Assembly: GCA_947652115.1 (NCBI GenBank)
Contig: OX393567.1
Span: 2,711,452-2,775,451 of the forward strand
Origin: Blastomussa wellsi
Lineage: Eukaryota; Cnidaria; Anthozoa; Scleractinia; Plerogyridae
DNA: 64,000 nt
Reading direction: 5' to 3'
Positions within the stretch are counted from its first letter, which is position 1. Every line of letters begins with the position of its first letter. This document shows, piece after piece, positions 12,946-26,145 of this stretch. The notes under the pieces were generated by a model, which had not been told where the DNA came from, did no database searches, and worked only from the letters and a program-made list of their open reading frames with translations. Position numbers and translations under genes: made by a program.

Positions 12946-13319
12946 AAGACAAGAAACAAGAGAAGACAAGACAAGAAACAAGACAAGAAAAAGGACAAGA
13001 AACAAGACAAGAAACAAGACAAGACAAGACAAGACAAGAAACAAGACAAGACAAGACAAGAAAAGAGACAAGAAACAAGACAAGAAACAAGACAAGAAAC
13101 AAGACATGAAACAAGACAAGAAACAAGACAAGAAACAAGACAAGAAACAAGACAAGAAACAAGACGAGAAACAAGACAAGAAAAGACAAGACACAAGACA
13201 AGAAACAAGACAAGAAACAAGACAAGAAACAAGACAAGAAACACAACAAGAAACAAGACAAGAAACAAGACAAGAAACAAGACAAGAAACAAGACAAGAA
13301 ACAAGACAAGAAACAAGAC

Positions 13320-14620
13320 AAAAAACAAGACAAGAAAAAAGACAAGAAAAAAGAGAAGAAACAAGACAAGAAACAAGACAAGAAACAAGACAAGAAACAA
13401 GACAAGAAACAAGACAAGAAACAAGACAAGAAACAAGACAAGAAACAAGAAAAGAAACAAGACAAGAAACAAGACAAAAAAACCAGAAACAAGACAAGAA
13501 ACAAGACAAGAAACAAGACAAAAAACAAGACAAGACACGAGACAAGACAAGACAAGAAACAAGACAAGAAACAAGACAAAAAAAAAGACAAGAAACAAGA
13601 CAAGAAACAAGACAAGAAACAAGACAAGAAACAAGACAAGACAAGGCAAGAAACAAAACAAGAAACAAGACAAGAAACAAGACAAGAAACAAGACAAGAA
13701 ACAAGACGAGAAACAAGACAAGTAACAAGACAAGACAAGACAAGAAACAAAACAAGAAACAAGACAAGAAACAAGACAAGAAACAAGACAAGAAACAAGA
13801 CAAAAAACAAGACAAGAAACAAGACAAGAAACAAGACAAGAAACAAGACAAGAAACAAGACAAGAAACAAGACAAGAAACAAGACAAGAAACAAGACAAA
13901 AAACAAGAAACAAGACAAGAAACAAGACAAGAAACAAGACAAGAAACAAGACAAGAAACAAGACAAGAAACAAGACAAAAAACAAGACAAGAAAAAAGAC
14001 AAGAAAAAAGAGAAGAAACAAGACAAGAAACAAGACAAGAAACAAGACAAGAAACAAGACAAGAAACAAGACAAGAAACAAGACAAGAAACAAGACAAGA
14101 AACAAGAAAAGAAACAAGACAAGAAACAAGACAAAAAAACCAGAAACAAGACAAGAAACAAGACAAGAAACAAGACAAAAAACAAGACAAGACACGAGAC
14201 AAGACAAGACAAGAAACAAGACAAGAAACAAGACAAAAAAAAAAGACAAGAAACAAGACAAGAAACAAGACAAGAAACAAGACAAGAAACAAGACAAGAC
14301 AAGGCAAGAAACAAAACAAGAAACAAGACAAGAAACAAGACAAGAAACAAGACAAGAAACAAGACGAGAAACAAGACAAGAAACAAGACAAGACAAGACA
14401 AGAAACAAAACAAGAAACAAGACAAGAAACAAGACAAGAAACAAGACAAGAAACAAGACAAAAAACAAGACAAGAAACAAGACAAGAAACAAGACAAGAA
14501 ACAAGACAAGAAACAAGACAAGAAACAAGACAAGAAACAAGACAAAAAACCAGAAACAAGACAAGAAACAAGACAAGAAAGAAGACAAAAAACAAGACAA
14601 GACACGAGACAAGACAAGAC
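13320..14620 (+). repeat. 657-bp tandem duplication
   Basis: A stretch containing two AAGAAAA words, AAGAG (13353), the CC of CAGAAAC (13483), ACGAGAC, a poly-A run and a CGAG word (13708) repeats at 14010, 14140, 14235 and 14366. The offset is 657 bp, becoming 658 after the A-run, which grows from 9 to 10 A. The GTAAC word near 13727 has no partner in the second copy. Confidence 0.82.
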
Positions 14621-14738
14621 AAGAAACAAGACAAGAAACAAGACAAGAAACAAGACAAGAAACAAGACAAGACAAGACAAGAAACAAGACAAGAAACAAG
14701 AAAAGAAACAAGAGAAGACAAGACAAGAAACAAGACAA

Positions 14739-14818
14739 GTAACAAGACAAGACAAGACAAGACAAGAAACAAGACAAGAAACAAGACAAGAAAATAGACA
14801 AGAAACAAGACAATTAAC
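14739..14818 (+). repeat. GTAAC/ATTAAC cassette 7, variant interior
   Basis: T at 14740, TTA at 14814, spacing still 74 bp. The middle differs: the AACAC and AAGAAGC words are replaced by ordinary words and an AAAATAG word near 14795. Confidence 0.85.
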
Positions 14819-15197
14819 AAGACAAGAAACAAGAGAAGACAAGACAAGAAACAAGACAAGAAACAAGACAAGACAAAACAAGACAAGAAACAAGACAAGA
14901 CAAGACAAGAAACAAGACAAGAAACAAGACAAGAAACAAGACAAGAAACAAGACAAGAAACAAGACAAGAAACAAGACAAGAAACAAGACAAGAAACAAG
15001 ACAAAAAACCAGAAACAAGACAAGAAACAAGACAAGAAAGAAGACAAAAAACAAGACAAGACACGAGACAAGACAAGACAAGAAACAAGACAAGAAACAA
15101 GACAAGAAACAAGACAAGAAACAAGACAAGACAAGACAAGAAACAAGACAAGAAACAAGAAAAGAAACAAGAGAAGACAAGACAAGAAACAAGACAA

Positions 15198-15277
15198 GTA
15201 ACAACACAACACAAGACAAGACAAGAAACAAGACAAGAAGCAACACAAGAAACAAGACAAGAAACAAGACAATTAAC
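15198..15277 (+). repeat. GTAAC/ATTAAC cassette 8
   Basis: T at 15199, TTA at 15273. It has an extra AACAC word directly after GTAAC (AACACAACAC), not seen in the others. Confidence 0.88.
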
Positions 15278-16870
15278 AAGACAAGAAACAAGAGAAGACA
15301 AGACAAGAAACAAGACAAGAAAAAAGACAAGAAACAAGACAAGAAACAAGACAAGACAAGACAAGACAAGAAACAAGACAAGACAAGACAAGAAACAAGA
15401 CAAGAAACAAGACAAGAAACAAGACAAGAAACAAGACAAGAAACAAGACAAGAAACAAGACAAGAAACAAGACAAGAAACAAGACAAGAAAGAAGACGAG
15501 AAACAGGACAAGACAAGACAAGACACAAGACAAGAAACAAGACAAGAAACAAGACAAGAAACATGACAAGAAACAAGACAAGAAACAAGACAAGAAACAA
15601 GACAAGAAACAAGACAAGAAACAAGACAAGAAACAAAACAAGAAACAAGACAAGAAACAAGACAAGAAACAAGACAAAAAACAAGACAAGAAAAAAGACA
15701 AGAAACAAGACAAGAAACAAGACAAGAAACAAGACAAGAAACAAGACAAGAAACAAGACAAGAAACAAGACAAGAAACAAGACAAGAAACAAGACAAGAA
15801 ACAAGACAAAAAAAACAGAAACAAGACAAGAAACAAGACAAGAAACAAGACAAGAAACAAGACAAGAAACAAGACAAAAAAACCAGAAACAAGACAAGAA
15901 ACAAGACAAAAAACAAGACAAGACACAAGAAAAGACAAGACAAGAAACAAGACAAGAAACCAGACAAGAAACAAGACAAGAAACAAGACAAGAAACAAGA
16001 CAAGAAACAAGACAAGAAACAAGACAAGACAAGACAAGAAACAAGACAAGAAACAGGACAAGAAACAAGACAAGAAACAAGACAAGAAACAAGACGAGAA
16101 ACAAGACAAGACAAGACAAGACAAGACAAGACAAGAAACAAGACAAGACAAGACAAGAAACAAGACAAGAAACAAGACAAGAAACAAGACAAGAAACAAG
16201 ACAAGAAAAAGGACAAGACAAGAAACAAGACAAGACAAGACAAGACAAGAAACAAGACAACAAACAAGACAAGAAACAAGACAAGAAACAAGACAAGACA
16301 AGACAAGACAAGAAACAAGACAAGACAAGACAAGAAACAAGACAAGAAACAAGACAAGAAACAAGACAAGAAACAAGACAAGAAACAAGACAAGAAACAA
16401 GACAAGAAACAAGACAAAAAAACCAGAAACAAGACAAGAAACAAGACAAGAAACAAGACGAGAAACAAGACAAGACAAGACAAGACAAGACAAGACACAA
16501 GACAAGAAACAAGACAAGAAACAAGACAAGAAACAAGACAAGAAACAAGACAAGAAACAAGACAAGAAACAAGACAAGAAACAAGACAAAAAAACCAGAA
16601 ACAAGACAAGAAACAAGACAAGAAACAAGACAAAAAACAAGACAAGAAAAAAGACAAGAAACAAGACAAGAAACAAGACAAGAAACAAGACAAGAAACAA
16701 GACAAGAAACAAGACAAGAAACAAGACAAAAAAACCAGAAACAAGACAAGAAACAAGACAAGAAACAAGACAAGAAACAAGACAAGACAAGACAAGAAAC
16801 AAGACAAGAAACAAGACAAGAAACAAGAGAAGACAAGACAAGAAACAAGACAAGAAACAAGACAAGACAC

Positions 16871-18474
16871 GACAAGTAACAAGACGAGAAACGAGACAAG
16901 AAACAAGACAAGAAACAAGACAAGAAACAAGACAAGAAAAACGACAAGAAACAAGAGAAGACAAGACAAGAATCAAAACAAGAAACAAAACAAGAAACAA
17001 GACAAGAAACAAGACAAGAAACAAGACAAAAAAAACAGAAACAAGACAAGAAACAAGACAAGAAACAAGACAAAAAACAAGACAAGACACGAGACAAGAC
17101 AAGACAAGAAACAACACAAGAAACAAGACAAGAAACAAGACAAAAAAGAAGACAAAAAACAAGACAAGAAACAAGACAAGAAACAAGACAAGAAACAAGA
17201 CAAGACAAGACAAGAAACAAGACAAGAAACAAGACAAGAAACAAGACAAGAAACAAGACAAGAAACAAGACAAGAAACAAGACAAGAAACAAGACAAGAA
17301 ACAAGACGAGAAACAAGACAAGACAAGACAAGACAAGACAAGAAACAAGACAAGACAAGACAAGAAACAAGACAAGAAACAAGACAAGAAAAAGGACAAG
17401 ATAAGAAACAAGACAAGACAAGACAAGACAAGACAAGAAACAAGACAAGAAACAAGACAAGAAACAAGACAAGAAACAAGAGAAGACAAGACAAGAAACA
17501 AGACAAGAAACAAGACAAGAAACAAGACAAGAAACAAGAAAAGAAACAAGACGAGAAACAAGACAAGACAAGACAAGAAACAAGACAAGAAACAAGACAA
17601 GAAACAAGACAAGAAACAAGACAAGAAACAAGACAAGAAACAAGACAAGAAACAAGACAAGAAACAAGACAAGAAACAAGACAAGAAACAAGACAAGAAA
17701 CAAGACAAAAAACAAGACAAGAAAAAAGACAAGAAACAAGACAAGAAACAAGACAAGAAACAAGACAAGAAACAAGACAAGAAACAAGACAAGAAACAAG
17801 ACAAGAAACAAGACAAGAAACAAGACAAGAAACAAGACAAGAAACAAGACAAAAAACAAGACAAGAAACAAGACAAGAAACAAGACAAAAAACAAGACAA
17901 GACACGAGACAAGACAAGACAAGAAACAAGACAAAAAACAAGACAAAAAACAAGACAAGAAACAAGACAAGAAACAAGACAAGAAACAAGACAATAAACA
18001 AGACAAGACAAGACAAGAAACAAAACAAGAAACAAGACAAGAAACAAGACAAGAAACAAGACAAGAAACAAGACAAGAAACAAGACAAGAAACAAGACAA
18101 GACAAGACAAGAAACAAGACAAGAAACAAGACAAGAAACAAGACAAGAAACAAGACAAGAAACAAGACAAGAAACAAGACAAGAAACAAGACAAGAAACA
18201 AGACAAAAAACCAGAAACAAGACAAGAAACAAGACAAGAAAGAAGACAAAAAACAAGACAAGACACGAGACAAGACAAGACAAGAAACAAGACAAGAAAC
18301 AAGACAAGAAACAAGACAAGAAACAAGACAAGACAAGACAAGAAACAAGACAAGAAACAAGAAAAGAAACAAGAGAAGACAAGACAAGAAACAAGACAAG
18401 TAACAAGACAACACAAGACAAGACAAGAAACAAGACAAGAAGCAACACAAGAAACAAGACAAGAAACAAGACAA
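16871..18474 (+). repeat. Partial mega-unit (right half), copy 0
   Basis: Landmarks here pair with the right half of the mega-unit at 18475-24686. The CGACAAG word near 16871 pairs with 22502 and AAGAT (T 17402) with 23033, offset 5,631. The AATAAAC word (T 17995) pairs with 24301, offset 6,306. The ATTAAC ends pair as 18475 with 24687, offset 6,212. The offset jump of 674-675 bp reflects a local duplication in the later copy. A rare ATC word stands at 16973. Confidence 0.78.
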
Positions 18475-18479
18475 TTAAC
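18400..18479 (+). repeat. GTAAC/ATTAAC cassette 9
   Basis: T at 18401, TTA at 18475. It marks the left end of mega-unit copy 1. Confidence 0.9.
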
Positions 18480-21400
18480 AAGACAAGAAACAAGAGAAGA
18501 CAAGACAAGAAACAAGACAAGAAAAAAGACAAGAAACAAGACAAGAAACAAGACAAGACAAGACAAGACAAGAAACAAGACAAGACAAGACAAGAAACAA
18601 GACAAGAAACAAGACAAGAAACAAGACAAGAAACAAGACAAGAAACAAGACAAGAAACAAGACAAGAAAGAAGACAAGAAACAAGACAAGAAACAAGACG
18701 AGAAACAAGACAAGACAAGACAAGACACAAGACAAGAAACAAGACAAGAAACAAGACAAGAAACAAGACAAGAAACAAGACAAGAAACAAGACAAGAAAG
18801 AAGACAAGAAACAAGACAAGAAACAAGACAAGAAACAAGACAAGAAACAAGACAAGAAACAAGACAAGAAACAAGACAAGAAACAAGACAAAAAACAAGA
18901 CAAGAAAAAAGACAAGAAACAAGACAAGAAACAAGACAAGAAACAAGACAAGAAACAAGACAAGAAACAAGAAGGGAAACAAGACAAGAAACAAGACAAG
19001 AAACAAGACAAGAAACAAGACAAGAAACAAGACAAAAAAACCAGAAACAAGACAAGAAACAAGACAAGAAACAAGACAAAAAACAAGACAAGACACGAGA
19101 CAAGACAAGACAAGAAACAAGACAAGAAACAAGACAAAAAAAAAAGACAAGAAACAAGACAAGAAACAAGACAAGAAACAAGAGAAGAAACAAGACAAGA
19201 AACAAGACAAGAAACAAGACGAGAAACAAGACAAGACAGGACAAGACACAAGACAAGAAACAAGACAAGAAACAAGACAAGAAACAAGACAAGAAACAAG
19301 ACAAGAAACAAGACAAGAAACAAGACAAGAAACAAGACAAGAAACAAGACAAGAAACAAGACAAGAAACAAGACAAGAAACAAGACAAGAAACAAGACAA
19401 AAAACAAGACAAGAAAAAAGACAAGAAACAAGACAAGAAACAAGACAAGAAACAAGACAAGAAATAAGACAAGAAACAAGACAAGAAACAAGACAAGAAA
19501 CAAGACAAGAAACGAGACAAGAAACAAGACAAGAAACAAGACAAAAAAACCAGAAACAAGACAAGAAACAAGACAAGAAACAAGACAAAAAACAAGACAA
19601 GACACGAGACAAGACAAGACAAGAAACAAGACAAGAAACAAGACAAAAAACAAGAAGAGAAACAAGACAAGAAACAAGACAAGAAACAAGACAAGAAACA
19701 AGACAAGAGAAGACAAGAAACAAAACAAGAAACAAGACAAGAAACAAGACAAGAAACAAGACAAGAAACAAGACGAGAAACAAGACAAGAAACAAGACAA
19801 GACAAGACAAGAAACAAAACAAGAAACAAGACAAGAAACAAGACAAGAAACAAGACAAGAAACAAGACAAAAAACAAGACAAGACACGAGACAAGACAAG
19901 ACAAGAAACAAGACATGAAACAAGACAAAAAACTAGACAAGAAAAGACAAGAAACAAGACAAGAAACAAGACAAGAAACAAGACAAGAAACAAGACAAGA
20001 AACAAGACAAGAAACAAGACAAGACAAGACAAGAAACAAGACAAGAAACAAGACAAGAAACAAGAGAAGAAACAAGACAAGAAACAAGACAAGAAACAAG
20101 ACAAGAAACAAGACAAGAAAAAAGACAAAAAACCAGAAACAAGACAAGAAACAAGACAGGAAAGAAGACAAAAAACAAGACAAGACACGAGACAAGACAA
20201 GACAAGAAACAAGAGAAGAAGCAAGACAAGAAACAAGACAAGAAACAAGAGAAACAAGACAAGAAACAAGACAAGACAAGACAAGACAAGAAACAAGACA
20301 AGACAAGACAAGAAACAAGACAAGAAACAAGACAAGAAACAAGACAAGAAACAAGACAAAAAAAACCAGAAAGAAGACAAGAAACAAGACAAAAAACAAG
20401 ACAAGACACGAGACAAGACAAGACAAGAAACAAGACAAGAAACAAGACAAGAAACAAGACGAAAAACAAGACAAGAAACAAGACAAGAAAACAGACTAAA
20501 AACAAGACAAGAAAAGACAAGAAACAAGACAAGAAACAAGACAAGAAACAAGACGAGAAAAAAGACAAGACAAGACAAGACAAGACAAGACAAGACAAGA
20601 CAAGAAACAAGACAAGACAAGACAAGAAGACAAGACAAGAAACAAGACAAGAAACAAGACAAGACAAGACAAGACAAGAAACAAGACAAGAAACAAAACA
20701 AGAAACAAGACAAGAAACAAGACAAGAAACAAGACAAGAAACAAGACAAGACAAGACAAGAAACAAGACAAGAAACAAGACAAGAAACAAGACAAGACAA
20801 GAAACAAGACAAGACAAGACAAGAAACAAGACAAGAAACAAGACAAGAAACAAGACAAGAAACAAGACAAGAAACAAGACAAGAAACAAGACAAGACAAG
20901 ACAAGAAACAAGACAAGAAACAAGACAAGAAACTTGACAAGAAACAAGACAAGACAAGAAACAAGACAAGACAAGACAAGAAACAAGACAAGAAACAAGA
21001 GAAGAAAAAAGAGAAGACAAGACAAGAAACAAGACAAGAAACAAGACAAGAAAAAAGACAAAAAACAAGACAAGACACGAGACAAGACAAGACAAGAAAC
21101 AAGACAAGAAACAAGACAAGAAACAAAACAAAAAACAAGACAAGAAACAAGACAAGAAACAAGACAAGAAACAAGACAAGAAACAAGACAAGACAAGACA
21201 AGAAACAAGACAAGAAACAAGACAAGAAACAAGACAAGAAACAAGACAAGAAACAAGACGAGAAACAAGACAAGACAAGACAAGACAAGACAAGACAAGA
21301 CAAGAAACAAGACAAGACAAGACAAGAAACAAGACAAGAAACAAGACAAGAAACAAGAAGAGAAACAAATTAAGAAAAAGGACAAGACAAGAAACAAGAC

Positions 21401-24400
21401 AAGACAGTACAAGACAAGAAAAAACAAGAAACAAGACAAGACAAGAAACAAGACAAGAAACAAGACAAGAAACAAGACAAGAAACAAGACAAGACAAGAA
21501 ACAAGACAAGACAAGACAAGAAACAAGACAAGAAACAAGACAAGACAAGAAACAAGACAAGACAAGACAAGAAACAAGACAAGAAACAAGAGAAGAAAAA
21601 AGAGAAGACAAGACAAGAAACAAGACAAGAAACAAGACAAGAAACAAGACAAAAAACAAGACAAGACACGAGACAACACAAGACAAGAAACAAGACAAGA
21701 AACAAGACAAGAAACAAAACAAAAAACAAGACAAGAAACAAGACAAGAAACAAGACAAGAAACAAGACAAGAAACAAGACAAGACAAAACAAGAAACAAG
21801 ACAAGAAACAAGACAAGAAACAAGACAAGAAACAAGACAAGAAACAAGACGAGAAACAAGACAAGACAAGACAAGACAAGACAAGACAAGAGAAGAAACA
21901 AGACAAGACAAGACAAGAAACAAGACAAAAAACAAGACAAAAAACAAGACAAGACACGAGACAAGAAAAAGGACAAGACAAGAAACAAGACAAGACAATA
22001 CAAGACAAGAAACAAGACAAGAAACAAGACAAGAAACAAGACAAGAAACAAGACAAAAAACAAGACAAAAAACAAGACAAGACACGAGACAAGACAAGAC
22101 AGGAAACAAGAAAAGAAACAAGACAAGAAACAAGACAAAAAACAAGACAAGAAACAAGACAAGAAACAAGACAAGAAACAAGACAAGAAACAAGACAAGA
22201 CAAGACAAGAAACAAGACAAGAAACAAGAAAAGAAACATGACAAGAAACAAGACAAGAAACAAGACACGAAAGAAGACGAGAAACAAGACAAGACAAGAC
22301 AAGACAAGACAAGAAACAAGACAAGAAACAAGACAAGAAACAAGACAAAAAAACCAGAAACAAGACAAGAAACAAGACAAGAAACAAGACAAGAAACAAG
22401 ACAAGAAACAAGACAAGACAAGACAAGAAACAAGACAAGAAACAAGACAAGAAACAAGAGAAGACAAGACAAGAAACAAGACAAGAAACAAGACAAGACA
22501 CGACAAGAAACAAGACGAGAAACGAGACAAGAAACAAGACAAGAAACAAGACAAGAAACAAGACAAGAAAAACGACAAGAAACAAGAGAAGACAAGACAA
22601 GAAACAAAACAAGAAACAAAACAAGAAACAAGACAAGAAACAAGACAAGAAACAAGACAAAAAAAACAGAAACAAGACAAGAAACAAGACAAGAAACAAG
22701 ACAAAAAACAAGACAAGACACGAGACAAGACAAGACAAGAAACAAGACAAGAAACAAGACAAGAAACAAGACAAAAAAGAAGACAAAAAACAAGACAAGA
22801 AACAAGACAAGAAACAAGACAAGAAACAAGACAAGACAAGACAAGAAACAAGACAAGAAACAAGACAAGAAACAAGACAAGAAACAAGACAAGAAACAAG
22901 ACAAGAAACAAGACAAGAAACAAGACAAGAAACAAGACGAGAAACAAGACAAGACAAGACAAGACAAGACAAGAAACAAGACAAGACAAGACAAGAAACA
23001 AGACAAGAAACAAGACAAGAAAAAGGACAAGATAAGAAACAAGACAAGACAAGACAAGACAAGACAAGAAACAAGACAAGAAACAAGACAAGAAACAAGA
23101 CAAGAAACAAGAGAAGACAAGACAAGAAACAAGACAAGAAACAAGACAAGAAACAAGACAAGAAACAAGACAAGAAACAAGACGAGAAACAAGACAAGAC
23201 AAGACAAGAAACAAGACAAGAAACAAGACAAGAAACAAGACAAGAAACAAGACAAGAAACAAGACAAGAAACAAGACAAGAAACAAGACAAGAAACAAGA
23301 CAAGAAACAAGACAAGAAACAAGACAAGAAACAAGACAAGAAACAAGACAAAAAACAAGACAAGAAAAAAGACAAGAAACAAGACAAGAAACAAGACAAG
23401 AAACAAGACAAGAAACAAGACAAGAAACAAGACAAGAAACAAGACAAGAAACAAGACAAGAAACAAGACAAGAAACAAGACAAAAAACAAGACAAGACAC
23501 GAGACAAGACAAGACAAGAAACAAGACAAAAAACAAGACAAAAAACAAGACAAGAAACAAGACAAGAAACAAGACACGAAACAAGACAAGAAACAAGACA
23601 AAAAACAAGACAAGACAAGACAAGAAACAAGACTAGAAACAAGACAAAAAACAAGACAAGACAAGACAAGAAACAAGACAAGAAACAAGACAAGAAAAAG
23701 GACAAGATAAGAAACAAGACAAGACAAGACAAGACAAGACAAGAAACAAGACAAGAAACAAGACAAGAAACAAGACAAGAAACAAGAGAAGACAAGACAA
23801 GAAACAAGACAAGAAACAAGACAAGAAACAAGACAAGAAACAAGACAAGAAACAAGACGAGAAACAAGACAAGACAAGACAAGAAACAAGACAAGAAACA
23901 AGACAAGAAACAAGACAAGAAACAAGACAAGAAACAAGACAAGAAACAAGACAAGAAACAAGACAAGAAACAAGACAAGAAACAAGACAAGAAACAAGAC
24001 AAGAAACAAGACAAGAAACAAGACAAAAAACAAGACAAGAAAAAAGACAAGAAACAAGACAAGAAACAAGACAAGAAACAAGACAAGAAACAAGACAAGA
24101 AACAAGACAAGAAACAAGACAAGAAACAAGACAAGAAACAAGACAAGAAACAAGACAAAAAACAAGACAAGAAACAAGACAAGAAACAAGACAAAAAACA
24201 AGACAAGACACGAGACAAGACAAGACAAGAAACAAGACAAAAAACAAGACAAAAAACAAGACAAGAAACAAGACAAGAAACAAGACAAGAAACAAGACAA
24301 TAAACAAGACAAGACAAGACAAGAAACAAAACAAGAAACAAGACAAGAAACAAGACAAGAAACAAGACAAGAAACAAGACAAGAAACAAGACAAGAAACA

Positions 24401-24686
24401 AGACAAGACAAGACAAGAAACAAGACAAGAAACAAGACAAGAAACAAGACAAGAAACAAGACAAGAAACAAGACAAGAAACAAGACAAGAAACAAGACAA
24501 AAAACCAGAAACAAGACAAGAAACAAGACAAGAAAGAAGACAAGACAAGACAAGAAACAAGACAAGAAACAAGAAAAGAAACAAGAGAAGACAAGACAAG
24601 AAACAAGACAAGTAACAAGACAACACAAGACAAGACAAGAAACAAGACAAGAAGCAACACAAGAAACAAGACAAGAAACAAGACAA
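18475..24686 (+). repeat. Mega-unit copy 1 (~6.2 kb)
   Basis: Between two ATTAAC sites the landmark order is: GGG word (18974), poly-A run (19136), ATG (19915), CTAG word (19933), GACTAAA (20496), ATGAC (22238), CGACAAG (22502), AAGAT (23033 and 23707) and AATAAAC (24301). The same order recurs at 30141-35610 and partly at 39325-44393. The copy is 6,212 bp, longer than copy 2 mainly because of an internal 674-bp duplication. It also has two isolated TT dinucleotides (20934 and 21370) that the other copies lack. Confidence 0.8.
22983..24330 (+). repeat. 674-bp tandem duplication inside mega-unit copy 1
   Basis: AAGAAAAAGGAC followed by AAGAT occurs with T at 23033 and again at 23707, with matching AAGAG and CGAG words after each. 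The homologous parts of the array at 17402 and 34633 have the AAGAT landmark once, 593 and 592 bp before the AATAAAC word; here the second one is 594 bp before it. The extra copy is therefore specific to this unit. Confidence 0.78.
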
Positions 24687-24691
24687 TTAAC
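24612..24691 (+). repeat. GTAAC/ATTAAC cassette 10
   Basis: T at 24613, TTA at 24687. It marks the right end of mega-unit copy 1. Confidence 0.9.
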
Positions 24692-26145
24692 AAGACAAGA
24701 AACAAGAGAAGACAAGACAAGAAACAAGACAAGAAAAAAGACAAGAAACAAGACAAGAAACAAGACAAGACAAGACAAGACAAGAAACAAGACAAGACAA
24801 GACAAGAAACAAGACAAGAAACAAGACAAGAAACAAGACAAGAAACAAGACAAGAAACAAGACAAGAAACAAGACAAGAAAGAAGACAAGAAACAAGACA
24901 AGAAACAAGACGAGAAACAAGACAAGACAAGACAAGACACAAGACAAGAAACAAGACAAGAAACAAGACAAGAAACAAGACAAGAAACAAGACAAGAAAC
25001 AAGACAAGAAACAAGACAAGAAACAAGACAAGAAACAACACAAGAAACAAGACAAGAAACAAGACAAGAAACAAGACAAAAAACAAGACAAGAAAAAAGA
25101 CAAGAAACAAGACAAGAAACAAGACAAGAAACAAGACAAGAAACAAGACAAGAAACAAGAAGGGAAACAAGACAAGAAACAAGACAAGAAACAAGACAAG
25201 AAACAAGACAAGAAACAAGACAAAAAAACCAGAAACAAGACAAGAAACAAGACAAGAAACAAGACAAAAAACAAGACAAGACACGAGACAAGACAAGACA
25301 AGAAACAAGACAAGAAACAAGACAAAAAAAAAAGACAAGAAACAAGACAAGAAACAAGACAAGAAACAAGACAAGAAACAAGACAAGAAACAAGACAAGA
25401 AACAAGACGAGAAACAAGACAAGATAGGACAAGACACAAGACAAGAAACAAGACAAGAAACAAGACAAGAAACAAGACAAGAAACAAGACAAGAAACAAG
25501 ACAAGAAACAAGACAAGAAACAAGACAAGAAACAAGACAAGAAACAAGACAAGAAACAAGACAAGAAACAAGACAAGAAACAAGACAAGAAACAAGACAA
25601 AAAACAAGACAAGAAAAAAGACAAGAAACAAGACAAGAAACAAAACAAGAAACAAGACAAGAAACAAGACAAGAAATAAGACAAGAAACAAGACAAGAAA
25701 CAAGACAAGAAACAAGACAAGAAACGAGACAAGAAACAAGACAAGAAACAAGACAAAAAAACCAGAAACAAGACAAGAAACAAGACAAGAAACAAGACAA
25801 AAAACAAGACAAGACACGAGACAAGACAAGACAAGAAACAAGACAAGAAACAAGACAAAAAACAAGACAAGAAACAAGACAAGAAACAAGACAAGAAACA
25901 AGACAAGAAACAAGACAAGAGAAGACAAGAAACAAAACAAGAAACAAGACAAGAAACAAGACAAGAAACAAGACAAGAAACAAGACGAGAAACAAGACAA
26001 GAAACAAGACAAGACAAGACAAGAAACAAAACAAGAAACAAGACAAGAAACAAGACAAGAAACAAGACAAGAAACAAGACAAAAAACAAGACAAGACACG
26101 AGACAAGACAAGACAAGAAACAAGACATGAAACAAGACAAAAAAC
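24687..26145 (+). repeat. Partial mega-unit (left part), 1.46 kb
   Basis: This repeats the start of the mega-unit. ATTAAC is at 24687, GGG at 25162, the poly-A run at 25324-25333 and the CTAG word at 26145, giving the same end-to-end length (1,458 bp) as 18475-19933. Inside, the offset moves from 6,212 to 6,188 and back, so 24 bp (two 12-mers) were lost and gained. It stops at the CTAG word, where a 3.5-kb-HOR copy takes over. Confidence 0.8.

Larger units (their letters stand above)
11350..13577 (+). repeat. 2,505-bp-period tandem duplication, copy 2
   Basis: Second copy of 8845-11072. Its landmarks are ATG 11718 and 12145, GTAAC T at 12688 and 12867, ATTAAC at 12762 and 12941, and ATG 13106, all exactly 2,505 bp from their partners. 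One visible difference is AAGGAC near 12990 where copy 1 has AAAGAC. The next A-run (13578-13586) is one A longer than its partner. The strict spacing suggests a recent event. Confidence 0.88.
14621..16870 (+). repeat. Satellite segment with two ATTAAC cassettes
   Basis: Ordinary 5/7-word satellite. It holds cassettes ending at 14814 and 15273 (459 bp apart), an ATGAC word at 15563, several AAAAAAC-CAGAAAC pairs (near 15888, 16421, 16590 and 16730) and many pentamer runs. I did not find a full-length partner for this stretch by landmark matching. It has no gene-like content. Confidence 0.75.

Noticed and set aside
7093..18474. A 3,793-codon open frame on the - strand (and many others over 1,000 codons on both strands) as a giant repeat protein
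   Set aside because: Open only because T is nearly absent on the + strand. Several frames are open at once, the encoded residues are pure four-residue repeats that switch when pentamer runs shift the frame, and starts and ends coincide with rare T-words. There is no coding signature.
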